Below, piece by piece: positions 18,984 through 30,900 of a DNA stretch of 64,000 nucleotides. Position 1 is the stretch's first letter. The number at the start of each line of letters is the position of its first letter. The stretch comes from Zoroaster sp. YZ-2022 (lineage: Eukaryota > Echinodermata > Asteroidea > Forcipulatida > Zoroasteridae). Location of the stretch: assembly GCA_029582265.1 (NCBI GenBank), contig CM055834.1, positions 806,001-870,000 on the forward strand. The letters run 5' to 3'. A program made the position numbers and the translations under genes. The notes under the pieces were generated by a model, which saw only the letters and a list, made by a program, of their open reading frames with translations, made no database searches and was not told the origin of the DNA.

Positions 18984-21900
18984 GTACAGAGTCTTCTGTT
19001 CGAATCCCACTTCAGTTTCTTTGTTGTCGTCTTAAGTTAATTTATGAACCTAGTCCGTCCGAAAACATGTCACCAAAAACTTTTTTGACTATTACCACAG
19101 TGCAAAACTTCAAAACATATTCCATTTTGGGAATGTTTGTCATGCGATGCAGGCATGGTGAAGGACAGATCAAGAAAAAAGGGTGGTTTTTTTTAGGGGG
19201 GGAGGGGGGGCAAATGCTGGAGTGGCGAAAGTCACAAAGTGTGAAGCCTTTTACGGTGGGGGGGGGGGGGCGGGCGGGCGGGCGGGATGGATTCCAGTGG
19301 GCCTACATAAGGTCCCTGGGAAAACTGTTTTAATTACAGTCTCTTTCTGATGCAAAATGAGACTTCAGGACCAAGTTTGTGAAATATTCTGGTTCATGAT
19401 ACAGTTTGTGAGTAACCTTTTCCCAGACAATATCAATATAGCCATTTATGAATGGCGATAAAAGACCCCACGACAAACTTTTATTTCCTTCTTTTTTTTT
19501 TTTCTTTTTTTTTTTGTTGCATTTATTAGGTCCTTTTAGTTGGTAAAGCAGTTTGCAGTGATCAGCCAATTCGTTACTTATTTCATGTGTTATAATTTTG
19601 CAGTAGGCACCATGTAAATTGAAGACAATCAGAGTATACTGATCAAAGCATTGAGTTATCTAACCACCGGTTCTTCTCAGAAACAGAACCAACAATTCTT
19701 ACAACTCCTAAGAGATTGTTACATGGTGCTACCGCAAACCTTACTCCTTCTGTCAGGGGTGTGATTTGTCCGGATATTTCCGGATTTTTCTGGATTTTAG
19801 GATTTTTACAAATCGCAATGTTGTGATCCTCCAGATTTGAAAGATTTAAGCAATAAAGGAAAGCAAAGCAAACGCTCAGAACTATAGATTTCACCCCAGC
19901 GCTGTTCACAACAGCGGCCCCAATACCCCTAGCAAAATTGACTTGAATTTTTCAAAACTGCCCAGTCACACCCCTGTTCTGTACTAAGTTTCCACCATGC
20001 AAAGCTTCAAATCCTACCTATTATTATTATTATTTTGTATACATAAAGCTAATCTCTGCTTTATCTTTGATTCATAAATGCCCAAGACAGTTAGGAAAAT
20101 CTGATAGGACAAAACATGATCACGTGGGAGTGTATTAACAGATGGTAAAAACGTGTCTTATCAAAATCAGAGCAGCGCCTATGTGCATCACGCGCCAGTT
20201 GTTTTATTTTAACTGGTGTGCATTGCACGACACTGATTTAAACCAATCAAGCAGGGTGATGAAGCTTGTTTCACTCACGCTGACAAAATGTGAATTTGCC
20301 CATTTCTATTAATAATAATAATAATAACAAATTCATTTTTAAAACAAAATCAATATGGGAATTTATGTATGGAAATGAAAGATTAATGCTTGGTCTTTAT
20401 CACAAGATAATGACTGGTTTTGTGTGTGCCACAGGCGACCTTCAGCTCGGTCCTTTATCACCCGTGGCCATGCCCAAAACCAGTCATTATCTTGCAGTAA
20501 AGACCACGCAACAAACGTTGTTCCCTTAACATTTCCTTTGATGTACTCTGCAGTTTTATGGTAAGGCCCACAACATTAGAGCTAACGATGACAGAGTGTT
20601 AGCTCTCCAGGGCAGAATCTTTCTGACACAGAATCAACTTGATAAGGCAGAACAGAGGTGAGGAAATCCTAAGAGATTGTCTCTCATTGGCCAATATTTA
20701 TTCGGTCAGTTTGCTTGGTCAGTTTGCTTGGTCAGATTGCTTGGTCAGATTGCTTGGTCAGATTGCTTGGTCAGATTGCTTGGTTAGTTTGCTTGGTCAG
20801 TTTGCTTGGTCAGATTGCTTGGTCAGATTGCTTGGTCAGTTTGCTTGGTCAGATTGCTTGGTCAGATTGCTTGGTCAGATTGCTTGGTCAGTTTGCTTGG
20901 TCAGTTTGCTTGGTCAGTTTGCTTGGTCAGTTTGCTTGGTCAGATTGCTTGGTCAGATTGCTTGGTCAGATTGCTTGGTCAGATTGCTTGGTCAGATTGC
21001 TTGGTCAGATTGCTTGGTCAGTTTGCTTGGTCAGTGAATGGCATGCATTAGTAATGTTATTGATAGACGAGCAAAAGTGCTTTCGAGACTTTACAGAAAC
21101 ATAAATAAATACACAAAAATAGATTTGATGGACTCATTTTATTGTTAAGCCAAGATAATCTATTGGTAATCTTGAAAAATATAAATGATTGCAGTTTTAC
21201 ATAAAAATTTCTTGGTGTAAAGTTGATGATGGTATCCAACATCCCCTAAAATACTTCTGTCTGATGAGGAGCTACTTGTATCATTCATAAATGGAAAGTC
21301 CATGTTGGAATGAATACAAACAATCTAAAGGCATGTTGTTAACCAGTTCGCGTCGGAGGCCGTGTATACACGCAATTTGTTTTTGCACTGCGGAACGTAG
21401 AGCGTCTAAACACGCCACAGGAAACTCTGGAATATTTGTATGCATGCTCGGAAGTGCCGGCCACCCGCTGTGGAAGCTTCCGTTAACGTGTGTGTGGGCA
21501 AAAGAAACCCGCCACAGGGGCCCAGAAAAACTTTTTTATTCACGACGCGAACTGGTTAATGGCACAATGAAATAAGCTGTGGATTCATTCACAGAAATGT
21601 TACCAAATGTGTGTACTGGCTTAAAGTGCACGTAATAATTTATAAGCACTGTTTTGAAAATTCTTCAAATTGTTTCAACAAAACCCCCTTATAGTCAATT
21701 TTGGGTTCAACCAGGTTTCTCGAGGCACTGAATCTCTCATTGGACTCTGGGCTATACCACTTCTGGCTGGGGAAAGTATACTGGGAAATGGGACAGGAAA
21801 CAAGGACGGACAAGTCTAAGATGCTGGCATTTTTGTTGAAGGTAAGACTGTCGGGATTAAGCTTCAAAACTTTTGTGACGTTTTTTCCTCACGCCATGCA

Positions 21901-24900
21901 TGGAAAACAATAGGACTGTTTTCCACGTAAACATCTGGCTTGTTGGTAGTCAAATAAAGCACAATTTGTAACAGACAGTTCAAGGCAATGACAGTAGTCA
22001 ATGCTATCAGTGCTATGCTAATGAGCATGTACTAAGTGTCCATAATCAGGGTAAGTTCCAGATAGACTTGTCCCATGTCTTTATCCTATATCAGGGATAT
22101 AGACAGGCTCCAGGCATACCATTCAATAATAATAATAATTTAGACTTGTGTAGTGCACGTATCCACCAAACTGGTGCTCAAGGCGCATTACATTATTACC
22201 TTATTGGATTTCATTGGATACGTTGTGCTGAAGATCTCACGTCCCGCTTAGAGGCTCGTGCGCTAGCTAACAACCAAGAACATCAGGGAAAATATGGCAG
22301 CCGCACGGCCAGGATCTGGCACAATTCATGCGCCCCAAGCTGAAAGCGTGATGTCAGATCTTGAGTCTAAGTTCCAGGATGGTTAATAAAGGCAAAAAAA
22401 GGAGGGCAAACGAAAAGTATGGTTCATTTTACATGCACAACGGGAAAAAATGGGGGACACATGCCCCCCTGTCCCTCTCGTCCCCCGTCCCTCTCGTCCC
22501 CTGTCCCTCTCGTCCCCCGTCCCTGACCTGCTAATGTCCATAGTATGTAAAATGTTACTCACAGAAATGCCAACAGATACTTGTGCAATTTGTATATTTA
22601 TTTTTAGTATTTTTTAACTGTGTGTTTTTATATAATTTGGTGTGAATTTTAATGTAATGTTTTAACTCCTTTGTACATTGAAGCGCTTTTGGCCTTTGGG
22701 CCATATGCTTAATTTGATGTGAAATAAACCAGAAATATAATATTTTGGGGGCTATATAAGCCAACACGTCTGCGAGAGTTACATCGCAGATTATCGATTG
22801 CAATGGCATTTACTTTATGTTAAAAACAGCAGCGAAAGCACGTATATATTTTGCGATCTAAATCTCAGGTCAAAATCCCAGGTCAAAGTCCCAGGTCAAA
22901 ATCCCAGGTTATTCCTCTAATCTCCAGTATCTGTTGCAAACATTGATCAAATCAAATAATAGATACTTGATTTCTGAACCTGTCCTTGTCATGTTTAGAA
23001 ATAGACTTGTTAATTGTTTGGAACTTTGTTAAGGTATAGAATTAGTGATATCAAAGAGTTAACAAAGGTTCAACTAGTAATCTGTATATAAAACTGATGG
23101 TATTAATTTTCTCTAGAAGTAATCTTGTCTGAGGTGCTTTCATTATTAAAGGTAAATCATTAGTAATTACCCGATTGCAACATTAGTTTTGTAGCTTTAA
23201 GCCCTTTTCACATGGCACAAAAAAAGCAACATTCCTTGAGATATTTTCTCAATGTTTGAGAAATATTACAAAATGAGGTTCATGTGAAAGGACACCAATG
23301 TTTGAGATGTCCTATACATTTCTTGCAAAATTTTCTCGAACATTGAGATATTTTGTCGGAGGTCCCGACCTACGCCAAAATCTTACGCAAGCGGAATTTT
23401 TCTCAAGGAACCTAGTACACTCCTCGTGTGAAACGATCTGTTGTTTATTGACCAACGTCCTGTGCGAAAGTGGTCGTACTGCGCATGCGTGAAGATCCAT
23501 CGTGTGCGATTGACTGCATGCACTGCACCCATGCACTGTATGTACTGTACAACTAGTGGTGGGCGGCCGAGATGATAACGCACGATCGCTCTACATTTTT
23601 CGATGTATCTCAAACAATTGTCATATGTTTTCACTCATGTTTTCGTTATTAGTAGCCTAGATATCAGCACACGTAATGCTGAAATGTTAACACTATGAAC
23701 AACTTCACCCTGAAAATATCCTGAAAATCAGTTTTGCCTTGAAATAACAGTTGACTGTAATTTCACTGCAATTTCACGGTGTCGCTTCTTCTCAGATATT
23801 GGCAATAATGTTCACGGTGATTTCACGGCAAATTCACAGTGCTTTCGAGAATTAATGAGCTGCCTCAAAACTGCCATGAGAAGTTCATGGCATTTTCACA
23901 GCGTTTTCACGGCGAAGGCATCCCAAGAGTATCATTTCATGGCATTTTCACGGTGTTGTGTCGTCGTGAAATTTTGCAGTGAACTATTTATTTTGCGGTA
24001 AAACGGATTTTCAGGGCATTTTCAGGGTAAAGTTATTCATAGTGTAAGGTCAGTTTTTTTACAGAATTAGAGTTATGTTTTAATTTATTTCCACTTGAAC
24101 AACTTTTTTGTCGGCACAGATTAATTTGTGAGTTCCATCATGATCGCTCTACATTTTTCTACTCGTACTTCAAACAGTTGTCGTGCATTTTAACTCATGT
24201 TTTCGATGCTAGTACCCTAGATATTGTTACTCATAACTCTGAAATGTAAGGTCAGTTCTTTTACAGAATTAGACTTATGATATCATTTGTTTTTACGTTG
24301 ACAACGTCTTTTGTCGTCACAGATTTGTGTGTGGCAAATTTAAATGAACATATCGGATAGTGCATGACCAACGATATTAATGTGTGTACTCTCATAGAAT
24401 GTTGGTTTTTTACTTGGTGTCGTGTGAAAGCTTGCAAAAGCAGTCACTCGTGGGATGATAAGATAAACAATCCTTGCTTGTTAAATTCGTCTCAAGGAAT
24501 CTATTTTTTTTTGGTTGTGTGAAAAGGGCTTAAGTTGTTGCTCATACAGGATTCACTCAAATTAACTCAAAATCTGGCGAAAGTCCACTATATCCAAAGT
24601 CCACAACCCAACCCAGACTGAGGGATCTCCTACATCCTAAGTTAACCACCCTCCTTCCCCCCGTGCTTGTCAACAACTGATTCGGTTCATAGATAGGTAA
24701 AACTTGTAGCTTTGCATGGTGAGGATGATAAGTAAGACTAATTGCGGTGACACCATGTGGAATCTCAATTGAGTAGTAATTAGTTCTGAAAAGAACTGGG
24801 GGTACAACTCGACGTTTCGATCAGTATGCTCTGATCGTCCTCGGTTCAGTGAGCACACATTCCTTCCCCCAACTCTATAGGATCCTAGTCTCAACAGTTC

Positions 24901-27900
24901 CCGCCTGCATGCCTCAACGAACTAATCCACCAGCATCCTGTCATCGCTTAATCCTCCAGCAGCCTACTTAAGCAGCAGCATTCCCCAGAGTCCGGCATTC
25001 TCCTGAGCACGATCAGAGCATACTGATCGAAACGTCGAGTTGTACCTCCAGTTCTTTTCAGAACTAATTACTACTCATATGAGAATTTCACATGGTGTCA
25101 CTGCAATTAGTCTTACTTATCCTCCTCACCATGCAAAGCTACAAGTTTTACGAAAGCATTTACATCATGCCATTATATAAGTGGGCTTATGTGATCTATT
25201 TGCTACTTAGTGTTTTATTAACACTCCTACTATAGCTGCACTTTAGTGACAAGTTGCCACAGAGGTCAAAATCAGTCACCTGCCTGTTTTGACTGTTGAC
25301 CCAAATGTGCACACAGGGGCATTTTTGACTGGTTTTGACTGCCATTTTGACCACCCTGAACAATACAAGACAATGCTTTTACCAGTCAAAAATGGTCAAT
25401 TCATTTTGACCTGTAAATGTACTTACTACACGTAAGGTTTGACTGTGTTTGAAGTGCACTCTGCAAGTATATCAACATTTTGACTGATTTTGACCCTTGT
25501 AGTAGTAGGAGGGTTAAGGAAGGTTTATACTGAATACTGTGTAAAATGTTCGTCAGAGAAACAATCTATCAACTTCCCCTCTACTGTTTAGACAAAATCT
25601 CAGGTCATTCTTCTTATCTCCAGTAGCTGCAAATATTTATCAAGTCAAATTATAGATAAGTTTTGCCAGGGTTCAGAAATCATAGAATGGTCCTTGAATT
25701 CTGAACCTTGGTTTCTGAACCTGTCCTTGGCATGTTTAGAAATAGACTTGTTAATTGTTTGGAACTTTGTTAAGGTATAGAATTAGTGATATCAAAGAGT
25801 TAACAAAGGTTCAACAGGTAATCTTGTTATAAAACTGATGATGATATTAATTTTGCCTAGAAATAATCTTGTCTGAGGTAGCGTCATTTTTAAAGGTACA
25901 ACATTAGCAACATTACCAAAATATTATCCGAAAGCTAATTTGATGTGAAGTTAGTAAAGGTACTAATATTATCATGAAAAAATATGCTCTCATTTCGAAA
26001 GAAAACTAGAAAAACTAGGAACAGCAACTTTTTGTTCCAAGTGTAAAAATACTGAATGGTTTTTTTTGACACTTTTTTCAAGACTTGAGGCCAATTCCTA
26101 CTTCATGCAAATTTGAATTAGCCCTCCTACTGTTTGACCATTTGAAACCATTCAAAATTTCCACTTACCAAAATGCCCATTGGTTTTGTACACAAATGGT
26201 GATACCATTTGAACAGTGTTGGTAGCAAGCTTTACTACCATTCAAATCCATTCAAATGCATAGAGGGTCCATTGATTCACCACTTAGAAGTATCCAAACA
26301 AGGTTTTGTATTAGCTGTACTACCATTTGGAAAGATCCAAACAAGGTTTTGTATTAGCTGACCTACCATTCAAAACCATTTGGGGGAATCAATACTGTAC
26401 ACAGTTATTTCACCATTCAAAACCACAAAAGCGAATGGTTTCAAATGGTGCATCAACTTCTATGAAAAAGGTACCAGAAGTAGGAGGGTTAGCATCGTGA
26501 ATTACTGTGAAGTTCACAATGAAATTGTACTATGTCACCATTGATGACTACATTTAATTCGCATCGCTTTCACCATGGGTGAGATTTGTCCGGATTTCCG
26601 GATTTTTCATATTGGTGTTGGTTTTATTTGTGGAATAATATTCACGCGTGACTTGGCGATGTCACTCCCTCTGAAATATTGCGGGTAGCACAATGATTAC
26701 GTGGGAGTAATTGTATTGAAAGTAACGGCAGACTATGCATCTTGACTTGTATTCCAACGCGCGGGCAGGGTACACATAGCCGTTGTAACCACGTGTGCGT
26801 GCGTGTACACTCAGACTGTACTGTACATGTACAGTACATGCGTTTAATGTAGCGATAAAACATGGACGCCAGTTGATTTAGTACGCGTATGGTTTTCAAC
26901 AGCAAATACGTTGGAGGTTTTGCGGTATTTAAGAGGCTTACCTGACCTACGATAATTACGTAAAATGGTACATCAAATAATTGACCGAGATGGGGACCTG
27001 TCTGTTGACAAAGGCGCCAAAAAATCCGTGGAAATTTTCGTGGTTGAGAGACGGAGATGGATCGTACGGCGACGAAAGGGAAGGCGATATATTACAGAGA
27101 TTTCCTCGTAAAGATTAGTAAGGCTGGGTATTGCAAGTGTCTGTGGTGCGACAAATTGTTGAAATACGATGTTGGTGGACTAAAGGACATAACAAGGCAT
27201 GTGAGGTCGATGAAACACAAGAGTAAAGTGCAACTGAGACTGACGAACTACAGCTTATCTGGTATGTACTTATTGTTGTTAGGCCTAAGAAACTACAGAC
27301 CTTAGAACTCAAAGAGAATCTTGTCGCCTCAGATGACATGTTCATAGGATGCACTGCTAGGAAGATGGTTCACAACTGCCGTTCTGGTGACAAATCAAAG
27401 GCAGAATTCCTTGCCAAGGTTAAGGAAGCATACATTGCTTGTGGTGAATATTTGCAAACTAACATGCCCATAAGGAATCCCCTACTGAAGTTGTCAGCCT
27501 GTGATCCTGCTGCACTGGGAAATCAAGTAAGTCAAAGGCTTATGCTGAAATTGCCTCAACTTGTCACAAACGTCTTCATAGATAATGATGAAGATGCCTT
27601 CGAATTGGAAATTCGCAAGCTGCATGTCTCCCCTTTGCCGCAATTTGAAGACACTGAGCGTATTGATGACTGGTACACAGCCCATGTATTCTCTTCATGC
27701 ATGTATCCATCTACAACAAAGATGTTGTCAGCAGTGCTGACTTGTTTTCATGGACCAATGGTGGAAGGGGCTTTCAGTGTGATGGGGGGCATCATTAAGC
27801 CAGGTACTTCAAGCCTTTCAATGCCGACATTCAATGCGATACAAACTGTGAAGTTCAACATGTTGGGGGAAGGTAAAAGTGCCATACAATACTACAGGAA

Positions 27901-30900
27901 AGCAGACCACCTCCATGACAAAATTGACCCAGAATTGTGCCACAATCAATTGAATGCCCGAAGTGCACATAAAGCCGAGTTGCAAAAGCTCAAAGAAGAA
28001 AACCTGAAGAAGAAACAGAAACTGTGTATAGTCCAGCAGAAGCTGCAGAGTAAGAATCGAGAAATGCAACTTGCTGTAAAAGTAGCCAAACAATCCAGAA
28101 AAAGGCACTTGAAACGGATTCAAAAGAACAGAAAACAGTAAAGGTACATGTACATTGTTGAAGTCCGGTGCAGGCTGTTTTTGTTGCCTTTATCAATGCA
28201 GGTGTGCATTTATCAGAATAAATTGTGTAATAATTTTAATATTGTTTATTTTTAAACATGGTACCGATAGTTACATATGCGTTACATGTACATGTACAAA
28301 GTACTGTGTTACATAAAATGTACACGTACACCTGTATGCATGTACATAATTACATGTACATGTACACATGCATACACATGTACATATGTACATACATGTG
28401 CAACTACAATTTTATATCTCAGAATTCCATACTCAATGACTAAAAACTGTAAAATGATGTCTAAATGATGATCCATTTGCTAAAAAAAAACATTGGTTAC
28501 AGTGGTCAGGTATTGCTTCAGATTGCACCACAGAGCGTAAAGCGGGCCCCGGACCCCACGCCGTTAGGGCTCGCGCTTCGCGCTCGCAGGCATGTGTGAT
28601 GTACATGTTAACAAAATTTTGTGGATTTTTCATTATTGTCCGGTCTCACCCCTGTTTCACATTCGCATGAAGTAGGAACCGGCCTTAAGACTGTGCATTG
28701 AGCTGAAACATTCACAGGTTGGTTGTTTAATGTATATCTTGATTCAAAGAGAGTAAAACATACTCATAGAAGCAGTTTTGCCAACATTACCAATGCTGTA
28801 CCTTCCCTTTAATGCATATCTTGATTCAAAGAAAGTAAGCATACTCATAGAAGCAGTTTTGCCAACATTACCAATGTTGTACCTTCCCTTCAATGTATGT
28901 CTTGATTCAAAGAGAGTAGGCATACTCATAGAAGCAGTTTGGCCAACATTACCAATGTTGTACATGTACCTTCCCTTCAATCTTGATTCAAAGAGAGTAA
29001 GCATACTCATAGAAGCAGTTTTGCCAACATTACCAATGTTGTACCTTCCCTTCAATGTATATCTTGATTCAAAGAGAGTAAGCATACTCATAGAAGCAGT
29101 TTTGCCAACATTACCAATGCTGTACCTTCCCTTCAATGTATATCTTGATTCAAAGAGTAAGCATACTCATAGAAGCAGTTTTGCCAACATTACCAATGTT
29201 GTACAGTGTACCTTCCCTTCAATGTATCTTGATTCAAAGAGAGTAAGCATTCTCACAGAAGCAGTTTTGTCAACATTACCAATGTTGTACCTTCACTTTA
29301 ACCCTAACTCCCTAGGCCCATTTGCTTACATATAACCTGAATCCTCCCTAACTCCCTAGGCCCATTTGCTTACACATAACCTGAATCCTTCCTAACTCCC
29401 TAGGCCCATTTGCTTACACATAACCTGAATCCTTCCTAACTCCCTAGGCCCATTTGCTTACATAACCCGAATCCTCAAACATCCTTCCGTAGTAAAGCAA
29501 GCACATGACATATGTATGCACACATGTGTTTCTAATCTGTGATACATGTACATGGCCAAGGACCCTCCCTGCATTCATGGAGCAATAAACAGTGTCCACT
29601 GACCCAAGCACTGACTTTGCAATCACTACAACAAACATGGATGTACATGTACCAATTGTTGTACCTTCCCTTTAATGTATATCTTGATTCAAAGAGAGTA
29701 AGCATATTCATAGAAGCAGTTTTGCCAACATGACCAATGTTGTACCTTCCCTTTAACCAGTTCGCGTCGGAGGCCGTGTATACATGCATTTTTTTTTGGA
29801 ACCGGGGATCAGAGAGTGTCTAAACACGCATTCAGATTTTTGTGTGTGTTACCGGGAGACTTGTCAACACGCCACATGTGGCGTGCCGTCGTGGCGGCTG
29901 ACTTGTATACACGCAATCGTTTCTCGGAGTCCATGGGGTCACGGTTCGGTGGCCCCAGACAAAAGGCACTGCAAACAATGAACGAGTTCACTCTTTTTGT
30001 TGATTTTTGCATAATCCCTTTATCCAAGACCTGTTCCTTTGACGTACCAACCAAGAATTTTTAAAGACGGATTTATATCCATTGTTTACGAGGCCTTTCC
30101 CCTCTCTCCTGGTATGCCGTCTGTTCGACCGGGCGCTGGTCGCTAATAGGCCGTTGCATCGGAGCTTGCCAACAGTCTAATTGTGCTGAACAAACACAAC
30201 TATAATTAAAAAACTAGCCATTTAATTCTCGAAATGTCAATGAGTAAAGGTGTTTATTTGGGTGTCCGGACTTAGTTTCATTGACAAAAAAAATTATTAA
30301 TGGCTAGAAATTTTTTCAGATTATTTTCACTGAAAATGAACCCGCACAGGGGACCAGAAAAAAATATATATTCCCGACGTGAACTGTTTAAGACAAGTCA
30401 ATAATAATAATGTAGACTTATATAGCGCACGTATCCACCAAACTGGTGCTCAAGGCACATTATATTATTACCCCTGCTCATCAGGCTCATAAATCATTCC
30501 TGAAACCATCTCAGCTCCCTGGGGAGTATACAACTCAATTGCTGCCGTTACAGCGCATATAAGGCTAATCAAACACAACAACCAACTCTGCCCTCACAGG
30601 TACCCATTTACTCCTGGGTGGAGAGAAGCAATTACGGTAAAGTGTCTTGCTCAAGGACACAAGCACCTCGGTCGCGGTTGGGATTCGAACCCACATTCTG
30701 ACGACTCAGCCATCAGAACACAAATCCGATGCACTAAACCGCTCGACCATGGCACTCATAGTCAAGTTATGGCAAAAGAAATAAGTACTCTTTTTCTAAA
30801 TTCCACATTGGTACGAATGCAAAAAATCTGATTGCATTTTCACCATTTTATTATAAGCAACAGAATATAATAAGCTGAAACTTTCATAGGTTGGTTGTTT

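Larger units (their letters stand above)
26573..28654 (+). mobile_element. 2.1 kb hAT-like element with transposase remnant
   Basis: The ends are CATGGGTGAGATTTGTCCGG and GACCGG... on the inverse (CCGGTCTCACCCCTG), flanked by a perfect 6-bp duplication TTTCAC (26567-26572 and 28655-28660). It carries a zinc-finger frame and a transposase C-terminal frame. The catalytic middle is missing, so the copy is not autonomous. At least four small MITEs in the window share its termini. Confidence 0.75.

Noticed and set aside
20639..21104. Three overlapping plus-strand frames of [16 protein letters not shown] repeats
   Set aside because: They are produced by the 13-bp minisatellite, whose triple unit keeps all three frames open. 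They lie in an intron right after a SKIC3 donor.
22274..22390. Short frame [18 protein letters not shown] near 22294 as a possible first exon
   Set aside because: Only about 30 codons with a stop, no recognised family, and it lies in a SKIC3 intron next to a SINE fragment.
28744..29335. 130- and 185-residue repeat frames on both strands
   Set aside because: Shadows of the 81-bp minisatellite.
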